Below, piece after piece: positions 27,826-37,047 of a stretch of 64,000 bases of DNA. The notes below the pieces were generated by a model. That model saw only the letters and a program-made list of their open reading frames with translations, was not told where the DNA came from and did no database searches. The translations under genes were made by a program, and so were the position numbers. Positions within the stretch are counted from its first letter, which is position 1. Each line of letters starts with the position of its first letter. Origin of the DNA: RBC074 sp964470555 (lineage in GTDB: Bacteria; Acidobacteriota; Blastocatellia; RBC074); the NCBI GenBank assembly GCA_964470555.1, contig CAYYDG010000022.1, forward strand, positions 53,027-117,026, given 5' to 3'.

Positions 27826-28509
27826 TTAATGCAAGTGCTGTTTGAAAAATGCGATTACGGTTTTCCAGGCGTCTTCAGCATCAGCCTTGCTGTACACCTC
27901 CGGACGAGTGTCGTTGAAAAAGGCGTGATCCGCGCCTTTGTAAATTCGCACTTCGCCGGGTTTGGAATACTGTTTCAAGGCTGTGTCCAGGCGATTCATT
28001 TTTTCGACGGTGATCCATTGATCTTTTTCTCCGCCGATGAACAACAGCGGACAACCGAGCTTTCCGATAATTGTCGTGTCCACAGGCACGTCGCCATAAA
28101 ACGGGACTGAAGCTTCGACTTCGGCGTGACAAGCCAGCAACAATGCAAACGTTCCGCCCATGCAAAATCCGGTGACACCCACGCTGGACACTTCGGAATC
28201 GGCGCGCAACGCATCCAGCACGATGTTCAATGATTCCAAACCATCTTCCGGTTTCAATGCGCTCATCAATTGACCTGCTTCTTTGGCGTCTTTGGTGGTC
28301 ACGCCGTTGTAGAGGTCTGCGGCGACGGCGATAAAGCCTTCGCGCGCGTACCGTTGAGCGATGTCTTCAGTGTGAGGATTCAATCCCCACCATTCGTGAA
28401 CGATGATTACCGCCGGAGCTTTGCTCACGCCTTCTGGTTTGGCGATAAAAGCGTTCACTTCTTTGCCGTTGGCGGCGAATTTTGTTCTGGTTGTGGCAAT
28501 GCCGGACAT
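27826..28509 (-). CDS. Dienelactone hydrolase family protein
   Basis: A 227-residue alpha/beta hydrolase of the dienelactone hydrolase family, probably cytoplasmic. The nucleophile elbow GFCMGG carries the typical Cys in place of Ser. The Asp of GGEKDQWI and the His of KGADHAF complete the triad. VIIVHEWWGLNPHTEDIAQRYA is the family's oxyanion-side motif. Carboxymethylenebutenolidase activity is known for the family, but no aromatic-ring degradation genes are near, so the real substrate is unknown. It is the first gene of the minus-strand run DLH - BON protein - nth and diverges from the enoyl-CoA hydratase. Confidence 0.9.
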   Translation of the reverse strand: MSGIATTRTKFAANGKEVNAFIAKPEGVSKAPAVIIVHEWWGLNPHTEDIAQRYAREGFIAVAADLYNGVTTKDAKEAGQLMSALKPEDGLESLNIVLDALRADSEVSSVGVTGFCMGGTFALLLACHAEVEASVPFYGDVPVDTTIIGKLGCPLLFIGGEKDQWITVEKMNRLDTALKQYSKPGEVRIYKGADHAFFNDTRPEVYSKADAEDAWKTVIAFFKQHLH

Positions 28510-28786
28510 TTGAGGGAATCTCCTTTCACCTTACAGAATAATACGGCGACCGCAAGTTTGTTTAACCGACTACGGCGCCCAAAATCACTGTTAAGTTCAA
28601 GCGTTTGATTGCGTTCTTGGGGAAGTTTGTGACGCGGGCAATATAGCTCGCAAGTTCTGAACGACGCAAGCAAAGCTTTTTGATTACGCGAAAACCGGCG
28701 AAAAACCATTGCTTGATTTCACTTTGAGCGGACAGGATAATCCGCGCCTGTCTTCCCAACCTTTTCTTTTAGGAGCATCAGCAATC

Positions 28787-29563
28787 ATGTTTGAAAACAT
28801 TCTGGTAGAGCGTCGTGAGCGAGTCGCGCTCGTCACCATCAATCGCCCGGACAAGCTGAACGCGCTGAACATCAAAACGCGCGAAGAACTGGCCAATGCC
28901 CTGGATGAATTGCGCGCCGACGCTGAAATTCGCGTTGTCGTATTGACCGGCGCGGGCGAAAAAGCCTTTGTCGCCGGAGCCGACATTAACGAATTCGCCG
29001 GACGCACCGCCGTTCAACAACGCGCCGTGATGAAAGCTCGCAATATCTTCGTCACCGCCGAAGATTTTCCGAAGCCGCTGATTGCGATGATTAATGGGTT
29101 TTGTCTGGGCGGAGGCTGTGAGTTGGCGCTTTCGTGCGACATTCGCATCGCCAGCGAAAAAGCTCGCTTTGGGCAGCCTGAAATCAATCTGGGCATCATT
29201 CCCGGCGGAGGCGGCACGCAGCGACTGACCCGGTTGGTTGGCGAAGGCAAAGCCATGCAAATGATTTTGTCCGGCGAAATGATTGATGCGCAGGAAGCGT
29301 TTCGGCTCGGTCTGGTCAACGAAGTTCATCCCGTCGCCGACCTCGAAACCAGGACGATGGAACTGGCCAACAAGATTGCGGAAAAAAGTCCTGTCGCGTT
29401 GGCGATGGCTAAAACCGCGGTCAAAGCCGCTGCGCGCACGACTCTGCGCGAAGGATTGGATCAGGAAATTGACCTCTTCGCGCTCTGTTTTTCCAGTGAA
29501 GATAAAGAAGAAGGCGTTCGCGCGTTTCTGGAAAAACGCAAACCGGATTTCAAAGGCCGATAA
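28787..29563 (+). CDS. Enoyl-CoA hydratase/isomerase family protein
   Basis: A 258-residue crotonase. The start is the ATG at 28787 with AGGAG 11 bases upstream; the longer frame to 28709 is rejected. Motifs: AFVAGADINEF (oxyanion hole and first active-site region), GFCLGGGCELALSCDIRIAS, and the catalytic Glu in GQPEINLGIIPGGGGTQRL. This pattern is that of short-chain enoyl-CoA hydratases that hydrate trans-2-enoyl-CoA in beta-oxidation or butanoate metabolism. Length is standard. It stands alone on its strand, so pathway placement is open. Confidence 0.92.
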   Translation: MFENILVERRERVALVTINRPDKLNALNIKTREELANALDELRADAEIRVVVLTGAGEKAFVAGADINEFAGRTAVQQRAVMKARNIFVTAEDFPKPLIAMINGFCLGGGCELALSCDIRIASEKARFGQPEINLGIIPGGGGTQRLTRLVGEGKAMQMILSGEMIDAQEAFRLGLVNEVHPVADLETRTMELANKIAEKSPVALAMAKTAVKAAARTTLREGLDQEIDLFALCFSSEDKEEGVRAFLEKRKPDFKGR

Positions 29564-29715
29564 ATTCCTTTCAGGAGCGTTGCGGGATAGAAATGCCAGT
29601 TGACGGAACGACGTTTGCCGGTGTCAGGCTGGAAAAAATCATCTTTCCCTGGCACGGAGCATGGCAAAAAAGCGCCTGTCAGACGAATTCAACTTTGCAG
29701 GAGTAAACACAAATC

Positions 29716-30951
29716 ATGTCCATAAGCCGATTTTTCAAGCTGTCTTTTGTTGCGCTGGCTTTTATCCTTGTCGGGTTACGAGTGCAGGCTCGTCCCGATT
29801 ATTTGAAGCAGTATGTCGCTGATCCGCTTTCGAAACCTGAATTGCAAAACTGCGCGCTGTGCCACGTCAATCCGGCAGGCGGAGGCGCGCGCAACGAATT
29901 CGGCAGAGCTTTTGCCGCTGCCGGGCTGGAAATTACCGCCGATCTTCGCCGCCGATTTCCGCAAAACTTTTTGAGCAGTGAGGCTCAATCCGCGCAAGAT
30001 CAACCGCAGGTAAGTTTCGTTTCCGATGCCGAAGCCATAGTCGAAATCAACGGCAAGAAATTCGCCATCAATACCAAAGATAAAACCGTCCGTGAGTTGA
30101 CGGCAGCGACCAAAACGCCGACACCTGTCGTTGCTGCGCCGAGCCAGACTGTCGAAAAACGCGACATTCCGTCGAATGTTTATCGCCCGGCGGATGTTCG
30201 AGCCATCAATTTGCCGACGACTTTGCCAATCGAAAAAGGATCGCTGTGGACGGATTTCACGCATCGCTTTCCGTTCGGCGAACCCACCAATTCAGCCGGG
30301 TTGTTCGGATTGGACACGATTGCAGTGCCTTCGTTCGGTTTCATTTACGGATTGACGGATCGTATTCAGATTGGCGCGTATCGTTCGCCAACCGACCTTG
30401 GCCGCCCGATTCAGCTTCACGTCGGAGCCAGTCTGTTCAACGAGCTGAATGGCGATCCGATTTCGCTGCAAGCGCGAGTTGCGCTGGAAGGTCGTGACAA
30501 TTTCAAACGAAATTTCACCACCAGCTTTGAAGCGACCGTGGCGCGCAGCATCACTCGTCACGCGCAAGTGTTTTTTGTACCGACGGTTTCGGTCGGAGAT
30601 CGGCCAATCGGATTCGGTGTGAAGCAAAACTTGCCTGGTGAAACGGCTGTTGCGCTGGGAGCCGGTCTGGCGGTCAACATTCGTCCCACGGTGGCGTTGC
30701 TGACCGAAGCGAACATGCGCGTCAACGAAGCTTCGCGCTATGTCGCGGAATTCACCGGCATTCATCGCCCTGTGTTCGGATTTGCGATTCAAAAGGTCAG
30801 CGAGTCGCGTCGTCATTCCTTCACGCTGAGTTTCACGAATGGACACGGAACCACATTTTCGCAACGTTCGATGACTCGCGGAATGATCGGAGCAGATGAC
30901 GGTTGGAACGGGCTGACGATTGGTTTCAATTTGTCGCGCCGATTGTTTTAA
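29716..30951 (+). CDS. Exported CXXCH (haem-binding) protein with DUF5777-like beta-barrel
   Basis: A 411-residue protein with a signal peptide (about 1-26). A short haem c-type motif follows at about residues 46-50 (CALCH, in ELQNCALCHVNPAGGG), with an FGRAF segment typical of such mini-cytochrome modules. A linker leads to about 240 residues of alternating strands (GFIYGLTDRIQIGAYRSP, ALGAGLAVNIRPTVALLTEANMR), ending in a terminal aromatic (SRRLF) as in outer-membrane barrels. The barrel resembles DUF5777. It may place a haem at the outer membrane. The assignment of the barrel family is tentative. A strong terminator follows. Confidence 0.75.
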   Translation: MSISRFFKLSFVALAFILVGLRVQARPDYLKQYVADPLSKPELQNCALCHVNPAGGGARNEFGRAFAAAGLEITADLRRRFPQNFLSSEAQSAQDQPQVSFVSDAEAIVEINGKKFAINTKDKTVRELTAATKTPTPVVAAPSQTVEKRDIPSNVYRPADVRAINLPTTLPIEKGSLWTDFTHRFPFGEPTNSAGLFGLDTIAVPSFGFIYGLTDRIQIGAYRSPTDLGRPIQLHVGASLFNELNGDPISLQARVALEGRDNFKRNFTTSFEATVARSITRHAQVFFVPTVSVGDRPIGFGVKQNLPGETAVALGAGLAVNIRPTVALLTEANMRVNEASRYVAEFTGIHRPVFGFAIQKVSESRRHSFTLSFTNGHGTTFSQRSMTRGMIGADDGWNGLTIGFNLSRRLF

Positions 30952-30961
30952 CAGGCTGGTC

Positions 30962-31015
30962 AAAAACATTCAGGCCGGATTCAAAAAAACTTTTGAATCC
31001 GGCCTGAATGTTTTT
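30962..31015 (+). terminator. Very strong bidirectional terminator
   Basis: A perfect stem of about 25 bp (AAAAACATTCAGGCCGGATT... / ...AATCCGGCCTGAATGTTTTT) with a 4-base loop AAAC, ending in T5 on the plus strand and also T-rich on the minus strand. It serves the CXXCH gene and possibly the facing small membrane protein. Confidence 0.9.
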
Positions 31016-31088
31016 GGCCTGGTTGTTGATTCGTCGTCCATCGTGGACATTGGTTTGTTGGCTCGTCGTGGATTGTAGACAGGTAGAA

Positions 31089-31337
31089 TTACGCGGCAAG
31101 TTCCAATCTTGACTGAGCCGATGCCTCGAACTTGTCCGGAATCAAATCGCCGGTGAAGACTTCGACGCCGGCTTTGATCAGGCAAATGACTGGCAACAAA
31201 TCCAACACCACTGCCAAACTGCCCAAAAAGTAGCCCTTACGTCGCAAAACCGCAGGCGCAGCGGCAACGACAAAGACATACCCGACAATCGGCGAAACTT
31301 TCAAAACCCTCCACAAAATCACTCCTATTCTCTCCAT
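31089..31337 (-). CDS. Small membrane protein of unknown function (82 aa)
   Basis: Starts MERIGVILWRVLKVSPIVG at 31337 with AAGGAG 8 bases upstream; the in-frame extension to 31418 is rejected. Two hydrophobic segments (about 16-32 and 37-61, LGSLAVVLDLLPVICLI) suggest two membrane helices, with a short polar C-terminus (SAQSRLELAA). No known family. It stands between the terminator at 30962 and the divergent DUF47/PiT genes; a link to phosphate uptake is only positional. Confidence 0.6.
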   Translation of the reverse strand: MERIGVILWRVLKVSPIVGYVFVVAAAPAVLRRKGYFLGSLAVVLDLLPVICLIKAGVEVFTGDLIPDKFEASAQSRLELAA

Positions 31338-31630
31338 TGCACTTACTCCTTGAACTGAATTGGTTTGTTTTTTGTCTTGCTCAGGGGGGGAGGCATCGGA
31401 CGCCAAAGGTTTTTGCAAGCTCAGTGCCAGAAAATGCCAGAGAGTAAAAAAACTTGGTGGCAGTTATCCGTTCAAATGTTATGACCACCTTAAATCTTCA
31501 ACGCCCCTGTTGGCTTCGTTCTCAGATTTTGGCTGAGGCTGTATACTGCGCGACTTGTTAAAGCAGTTAAATATAACGACTGGGTTATTAAAATGAACCA
31601 CCAACGTCCCTTCAGGAGAAAAACACAGTT

Positions 31631-32245
31631 ATGAGATTGTTGCCCAAAGAGGAAAAGTATTTCGATATGTTCAACAATCTGGCGTCGCAAATGAATGAAA
31701 GCGCCCGATTGTTGAATTCGTTGTTTGCAGATTTCGACAACCGCGCCAGTTATGCCGACCAAATCAAAGTTGTTGAACACACTTGTGACGAAATTACTCA
31801 CGACATAGTCAAAAAGCTCAATCAAACCTTTATCACACCGATTGACCGCGAAGACATCCACGCGCTGGCCAGCGGATTGGACGACATCGTGGATGCGGTC
31901 GAATACACCGCCAAACGCGTTATTCTTTATCACGTGGCGCAATCCACCGAACACGCGCGCAAGATGACGGACGTTATGGTTCGGATTACCGCAACCCTGA
32001 AAAGCGCTGTCGCTGCACTTGGCAATAATGGCGAACAGGTGCTGAAAGATTGCGTCATCATCCACACGCTTGAAAACGAAGGCGATGGGTATCACCACGA
32101 AGCCGTCGAAAAGCTCTTCGCCGAAGAACAAGACCCGATCACCATCATCAAGATGAAAGAGATTTACGAGAAGATGGAACGGATGATTGACAAGTGCGAA
32201 GACGTCGCCAACGTCCTGGAAGCCATCGTGCTGAAGAACGCTTAA
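31631..32245 (+). CDS. DUF47 (PhoU-like) phosphate transport regulator
   Basis: A 204-residue all-helical protein of the DUF47/PhoU-like family: LLPKEEKYFDMFNNLA at the N-terminus, IKVVEHTCDEITHDIVKKLNQTFITPIDREDI with the conserved E-x2-D metal-type motif, and a matching second half (IHTLENEGDGYHHEAVEKLF ... MERMIDKCEDVANVLEAI). These proteins bind or control PiT transporters and are encoded directly upstream of them, as here (77-base gap). The product is cytoplasmic and should tune low-affinity phosphate uptake. Confidence 0.92.
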   Translation: MRLLPKEEKYFDMFNNLASQMNESARLLNSLFADFDNRASYADQIKVVEHTCDEITHDIVKKLNQTFITPIDREDIHALASGLDDIVDAVEYTAKRVILYHVAQSTEHARKMTDVMVRITATLKSAVAALGNNGEQVLKDCVIIHTLENEGDGYHHEAVEKLFAEEQDPITIIKMKEIYEKMERMIDKCEDVANVLEAIVLKNA

Positions 32246-32322
32246 CCCGCGTTGGCGGAAATTCGGTTCACCTGATTCTGACTCAAACGCGATCCCGCCA
32301 ATTCTCACAAACAGAGGTGTGT

Positions 32323-33333
32323 ATGGACGGTACTTTTGTGCTTGTCGCTTTTATCGTTGTCCTGGCTCTGGCTTTTGATTACACCAACGGATTTCACGAC
32401 GCCGCCAATTCCATCGCCACAGTGGTTTCGACCCGCGTGTTGACGCCGGGTAAAGCCGTATTGATGGCGGCTTTCTTCAATTTCATCGCTGCTTTCTGGT
32501 TCGAAACCAAAGTTGCCACCACCATCGGTAAGGAGTTGATCAACACTGACCTGGTCAACGAGTGGGTTATTCTTTCAGGTCTGACAGGTGCCATTACCTG
32601 GAATCTCATCACCTGGTATCTGGGGCTGCCGACCAGTTCTTCACATGCGCTTGTTGGCGGTTATGCCGGTGCCGCAGTAGCCAAATCCGGTTTCGGAGTG
32701 CTGCTTTGGGCCAGTTGGCCGAAAGGATGGCCAGGCACGCTTTCGTTTATCGTGCTCTCGCCACTGATCGGGATGACTTTGGGACTGTCGCTGATGGTGG
32801 CAGTCAGTTGGATATTTCGTAATTACGCGCCTTCCCGCGTGGACAAGCTGTTTCGCGCCTTGCAATTGGTTTCAGCCTCAGTTTTCAGCTTTTCGCATGG
32901 TTTGAACGACGCACAAAAAACAATGGGCATCATTTTCGCAGCCCTGTTGACTGGTAAATACATCGAGAAAACCACAGCCATGCCAATGTGGGTGATTCTA
33001 TCGGCTCACACCGCGATTGCTTTAGGCACTCTTTCTGGCGGTTGGCGTATCGTTAAAACCATGGGATCGAAAATTACCAAGCTCAAACCAGTCGGTGGAT
33101 TCTGCGCTGAAACAGGTGGCGGAGTGGTTATCATTGCGGTCTCTGCCCTTGGCATTCCAGTTTCAACCACACACACAATCACCGGAGCGATTGTCGGCGT
33201 AGGCGCAGCTCAACGATTATCGGCCGTTCGCTGGGGAGTTGCCGGCAGAATCGTCTGGGCCTGGGTCATCACCATTCCGGCGGCGGCGGGAATTGCCGCG
33301 TTGATGTACGGAGCGATTTCGCTGTTCAGATAA
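32323..33333 (+). CDS. pit: PiT family inorganic phosphate transporter
   Basis: A 336-residue polytopic inner-membrane carrier for phosphate (usually as metal-phosphate with protons). Both halves carry the PiT repeat signature: FDYTNGFHDAANSIATVVSTR at the N-terminus and FSHGLNDAQKTMGI in the second half, plus GLPTSSSHALVGG and the mirrored GIPVSTTHTITGAI. The ATG at 32323 is chosen; a frame running from 32194 overlaps the DUF47 gene. Forms an operon with DUF47. Its stop codon abuts the stop codon of the convergent lactonase gene with no base between. Confidence 0.94.
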   Translation: MDGTFVLVAFIVVLALAFDYTNGFHDAANSIATVVSTRVLTPGKAVLMAAFFNFIAAFWFETKVATTIGKELINTDLVNEWVILSGLTGAITWNLITWYLGLPTSSSHALVGGYAGAAVAKSGFGVLLWASWPKGWPGTLSFIVLSPLIGMTLGLSLMVAVSWIFRNYAPSRVDKLFRALQLVSASVFSFSHGLNDAQKTMGIIFAALLTGKYIEKTTAMPMWVILSAHTAIALGTLSGGWRIVKTMGSKITKLKPVGGFCAETGGGVVIIAVSALGIPVSTTHTITGAIVGVGAAQRLSAVRWGVAGRIVWAWVITIPAAAGIAALMYGAISLFR

Positions 33334-34209
33334 TCACCCTGCAAATTCATGAGCCGGGAGTCCGCGCACGCCCGGTTTGCAGCGAAAAATTCCGCCCGCC
33401 AGAAGCTGTTTCGCCAGTTCTTCGGCGGGCATTCTTGTGCTCGCAGTGGTGATGTACAACTCATCCAGATTCGCTCCGCCGAATGCGCACGAGGTCGGAC
33501 GCGCCACAGGCAGCCGAACTTCGTCAATGATTTCGCCGCGTTCCGGGTTCACGCGAATGACCCGCCAGCCATCCCACAACGCCACCCACAACATGCCCTC
33601 TTCATCAATGGTCATTCCGTCGGGCGATCCTCCATCTTCGGGAAGTTCCAGCACCAAACGTTCGTTGGAGATTTCGCCGCTTCGCGCGTCAAAATCAAAC
33701 GCGACGATTTCGCTGGTTGGCGAATCAATGTAAAACATCGTCTTGTCGTCCAGGCTCCAGGCCAGTCCGTTGGAAATCCAAACGTCGTCGAGCTTGCGAT
33801 TGACCGTCAGGTCGGCATCCAGACGATATAAATAACCCGCCGGTTCATCGTGTTGAACGCGCGTCGTGCCTGCCCACAATCGTCCGCGAGAATCGCATTT
33901 GCCGTCATTGAATCGGTTGTTCGGCAAATGAGCTTCGGGATCAACCAGCGGAGTCAGTTTTTCGGATTCCAGGTCGAGTCCGTAAAACCCGTTTTGCAAA
34001 GCCAGCACAACGCCGCCGGATTTTCGACCAACGCAGCAACCGACCATCTGACCAACATCAATTTTTCGGTCGTGACCGGTTGCCGGGTCAAATACATGAA
34101 ACGCGTTGCCTTCGATGTCCACCCAATACAATTGTTGAATTCGCGCGTTCCACCACGGCCCTTCGCCAAGCAGGACTTTGGCGTCCAGCGCCAGTTCAGC
34201 TTCAATCAT
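33334..34209 (-). CDS. SMP-30/gluconolactonase-like calcium-dependent hydrolase
   Basis: A 291-residue six-bladed propeller of the SMP-30/gluconolactonase family. It has the N-terminal metal-ligand Glu in LGEGPWWNARIQQLYWVDIEG. Further typical residues are NNRFNDGKCDSRGRLWAGT, SNGLAWSLDDKTMFYIDSPT and GSPDGMTIDEEGMLWVALWDG with the other ligands (Asn, Asp). ELYITTA is the last-blade signature. Members hydrolyse sugar lactones such as gluconolactone or arabinolactone. The protein is cytoplasmic and complete. It faces pit tail to tail. Confidence 0.92.
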   Translation of the reverse strand: MIEAELALDAKVLLGEGPWWNARIQQLYWVDIEGNAFHVFDPATGHDRKIDVGQMVGCCVGRKSGGVVLALQNGFYGLDLESEKLTPLVDPEAHLPNNRFNDGKCDSRGRLWAGTTRVQHDEPAGYLYRLDADLTVNRKLDDVWISNGLAWSLDDKTMFYIDSPTSEIVAFDFDARSGEISNERLVLELPEDGGSPDGMTIDEEGMLWVALWDGWRVIRVNPERGEIIDEVRLPVARPTSCAFGGANLDELYITTASTRMPAEELAKQLLAGGIFRCKPGVRGLPAHEFAG

Positions 34210-34393
34210 GTTTCGTTCCTTTAGGTTTGTTGAATGAGTTCAGCGCTGACTACGCGCCCAAGTGAAATCAAGTTATACCTTGTCGGATGGAAAATGCGCC
34301 AACGGAATTTGCGCGTCGCCGAGCTTTCGCGGACAATGCGCCGAACTTTTCACTCTATTCCGAAGCACGACAACGATGAGACAGGTTTGAATA

Positions 34394-34477
34394 GACAGGA
34401 TTTACAAGATTGAACAGGATTGGTTTCACAACAACCTTTCCTGAATCTCGATCTTGTTGAATGCTGTAAACCCTGTC
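34394..34477. repeat. ACAGGATT-type inverted repeat, copy 1
   Basis: GACAGGATTTACAAGATTGAACAGGATT faces an imperfect reverse complement ending in GTAAACCCTGTC. It sits just upstream of the BMP lipoprotein gene. A second copy is at 51766-51842. Confidence 0.7.
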
Positions 34478-34506
34478 CGAACGTTTCGTGCGTTGAAGGG
34501 GATTTT

Positions 34507-35523
34507 ATGACTATCGTTGGCCGTTTGGTTGGGGCATTTTTGTTGATGTGCGCTTTGCTGGCAGCCGGTTGTACGACGCGCGATTTGGAAGCCGAAGCCG
34601 CAGGCAAAACCAAAGTCGGAATCATTTACGACATTGGCGGGAAAGACGACCGTTCGTTCAACGCCGCGGCGTATGTCGGCGCATTGCGCGCGGTGAAGGA
34701 AAATCTGCCGATGGTCTACAGGGATGTCGAACCCGGCGATCCGACTTCGATTGAACCGGCGCAGCGCGCGTTTGCGCAATACGGTTACAACCTGATTATC
34801 GGCGTCGGTTTTGCGCAAGGCGAAATTCTGGCCAACGTCGCCAGAGATTATCCCAATCTGCATTTCGTGCTGATTGATTCCGTCGCCGAATCGCCCAATG
34901 TCGCCAGCCTGATTTTCAAAGAACACGAAGGTTCGTTTCTGGTTGGAATGATTGCCGCTTCTGTCAACAAAACCGGCAAGCTGGGGTTTGTCGGCGGAAT
35001 GGACATACCGCTGATTCACAAATTCGCCACTGGTTACGAAGAAGGCGCGAAGTACGTCAATCCGAACATTGTCGTGCTGAAAAATTACGTTGGCATCACG
35101 GACGCCGCCTGGAACAATCCGGGCAAAGGGCGCGAACTCGCCAATTCGCAATACGAACAAGGCGCTGACATCATTTTTCAAGCGGCGGGCAATTCCGGCC
35201 TCGGCGTGTTCGATGCCGCTGAAAGCTACAAGAAATTCGCCATTGGCGTTGATTCCAATCAGAACTGGGTCAAGCCAGGCTTCATCCTGACCAGCATGAT
35301 GAAGCGCATAGACAACGCGGTTTATTCGGTCATCAAGGACGAGACCGAAGGCAAATTCCAAGGCGGCGTTCACGTGTATGGCTTGGAAAATCAAGGCGTG
35401 GATTACGCCTTGGACGAATACAACAAGGCGCTGATTCCGCAGGAAGTGATCGAAAAAGTCGAACAAGCCAAAAAAGACATCATCGCCGGCAAGATCAAAG
35501 TCACCGATGCTATGGCTAAGTGA
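34507..35523 (+). CDS. BMP/Med family substrate-binding lipoprotein of an ABC transporter
   Basis: A 338-residue lipoprotein: hydrophobic leader and lipobox LLAAGC (Cys at about residue 19). The Bmp fold of nucleoside-binding proteins follows (VGIIYDIGGKDDRSFNAAAYVGA, DYPNLHFVLIDS, EGSFLVGMIAA, KLGFVGGMDIPLI, GADIIFQAAGNSGLGVFDAA, IGVDSNQNW). It is related to PnrA/BmpA/NupN, which bind purine nucleosides. The ATG at 34507 follows GAAGGGG; a frame from 34420 lacks a leader and is rejected. It ends 17 bases before the ATPase gene. Maturation would use Lgt and LspA encoded earlier in the window. Confidence 0.92.
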   Translation: MTIVGRLVGAFLLMCALLAAGCTTRDLEAEAAGKTKVGIIYDIGGKDDRSFNAAAYVGALRAVKENLPMVYRDVEPGDPTSIEPAQRAFAQYGYNLIIGVGFAQGEILANVARDYPNLHFVLIDSVAESPNVASLIFKEHEGSFLVGMIAASVNKTGKLGFVGGMDIPLIHKFATGYEEGAKYVNPNIVVLKNYVGITDAAWNNPGKGRELANSQYEQGADIIFQAAGNSGLGVFDAAESYKKFAIGVDSNQNWVKPGFILTSMMKRIDNAVYSVIKDETEGKFQGGVHVYGLENQGVDYALDEYNKALIPQEVIEKVEQAKKDIIAGKIKVTDAMAK

Positions 35524-35540
35524 GGGGGACGGGGAAACAG

Positions 35541-37037
35541 ATGAACATTATCGAAATGCGCGGCATCACCAAACGCTTCGGCGCGGTGATGGCCAACAAA
35601 AGCATCAACCTGAACATTCCCGCGAACACGATTCATGCCATAGTCGGCGAAAACGGGGCGGGCAAATCCACCATCATGAAAATCCTGTACGGCTTTTATC
35701 ACGCCGACGAAGGAGAGATTTTCATTGATGGCCAGCCGCGTCAGATTCGCAATCCGCACGACGCCATCGCCCTGGGCTTAGGCATGGTGCATCAGCATTT
35801 CATGCTAGTGCCGCCGATGACCGTGCTGGAAAACATAGTACTCGGAGCCGAACCGGGCAATGCCTTGAAGATTGACTTCAAACAAGCCGAAGCGCAGATC
35901 ACCAAACTGTCACGCGATTTTGGATTCGATATTGATCCGAACAAGCGAGTCGAACAATTGTCGGTCGGTCAGCAACAGCGCGTCGAAGTGTTGAAGGCGC
36001 TCTATCGTGGCGCGCGGATTTTGATTCTGGATGAACCGACGGCGGTGCTGACGCCGCAGGAAGTCGAAGAGTTCTTCAAAATTCTTCGCTCGATGCGCGA
36101 ACAGGGAAAGACGATCATCATCATCACGCACAAGTTGAACGAAGTGCTGGCGCTGTCGGACAACGTCACGGTCATGCGTGATGGGCAGGTGGTTGGGGAA
36201 ACTCCGACGGCAAAAACGACTGCGCCGGATTTGGCTCGAATGATGGTTGGACGCGACGTGCTGTTACGAGTCGAAAAGCCTGAAGCCAAACCGCAAGCTC
36301 CCATACTCAGTGTCAAAAATCTTTCTGCGGGTTCCAAACTCAACGGCGTTTCCTTTGACGTGCGCGCCGGAGAAATCGTCGGCATTGCCGGAGTCGAAGG
36401 AAACGGCCAGACCGAATTGATCGAAATTCTGTCGGGTTTGCATCGCGCCAGCGGCGGCAGTTTTGCATTGGAAGGACGCGAAGTGACCAAAGCTTCGGCG
36501 CGGCAATTGAAAGAACTCGGCATCGCGCACATTCCCGAAGATCGCCATCGGCGCGGATTGCTGCTGGAATTCAATCTGGCCGACAACACGATTCTGGGCA
36601 CGCAATACCGCAAACCGCCTGTCACGACGGCGGGGTTGTTGGATGAAAAAGCCGTCTTCGCCAAATGCAATCGGTTGATCCGCGATTTCGATGTGCGTCC
36701 GCCAAACGCCGCCTTGCCTGCGCGCGCGCTTTCGGGTGGCAACCAGCAGAAACTCATCATCGGGCGCGAATTCGATATTCGTCCCAAACTGTTGCTGGTA
36801 TCTCAACCGACGCGCGGCGTGGACATCGGAGCCATCGAATTCATTCACCGCAAATTGGTGGAGTTGCGCGATTCGGGCGCGGCGATCTTGCTGGTTTCGG
36901 CTGAACTGGAAGAAGTGATGTCGCTGTCGGATCGGTTGCTGGTGATGTATCAAGGCCGAATTGTCGGCGAAGTTGAGCCGCAAAACGCTCAGCAACAGGA
37001 AATAGGTTTGTTGATGACTGGCGGAAAAAAAGGCTGA
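35541..37037 (+). CDS. BMP-type (nucleoside) ABC transporter ATPase, duplicated
   Basis: A 498-residue double ATPase of the sugar/nucleoside importer type (RbsA/NupO-like). Domain 1: Walker A GENGAGKST, LSVGQQQRVEVLKAL, Walker B ILILDEPTAVLTPQEVEEFF. Domain 2 (from about 260): degenerate Walker A VEGNGQTE, IPEDRHRRGL, ALSGGNQQKLIIGREF, and LLLVSQPTRGVDIGA, where the usual DEPT/QPTRG pattern is kept as QPTRG. The start at 35541 is chosen over 35520. Permease genes normally follow but are absent; the next gene is a convergent DUF2442. Permeases must be elsewhere or lost. Confidence 0.92.
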   Translation: MNIIEMRGITKRFGAVMANKSINLNIPANTIHAIVGENGAGKSTIMKILYGFYHADEGEIFIDGQPRQIRNPHDAIALGLGMVHQHFMLVPPMTVLENIVLGAEPGNALKIDFKQAEAQITKLSRDFGFDIDPNKRVEQLSVGQQQRVEVLKALYRGARILILDEPTAVLTPQEVEEFFKILRSMREQGKTIIIITHKLNEVLALSDNVTVMRDGQVVGETPTAKTTAPDLARMMVGRDVLLRVEKPEAKPQAPILSVKNLSAGSKLNGVSFDVRAGEIVGIAGVEGNGQTELIEILSGLHRASGGSFALEGREVTKASARQLKELGIAHIPEDRHRRGLLLEFNLADNTILGTQYRKPPVTTAGLLDEKAVFAKCNRLIRDFDVRPPNAALPARALSGGNQQKLIIGREFDIRPKLLLVSQPTRGVDIGAIEFIHRKLVELRDSGAAILLVSAELEEVMSLSDRLLVMYQGRIVGEVEPQNAQQQEIGLLMTGGKKG

Positions 37038-37047
37038 CTTCGTATGC

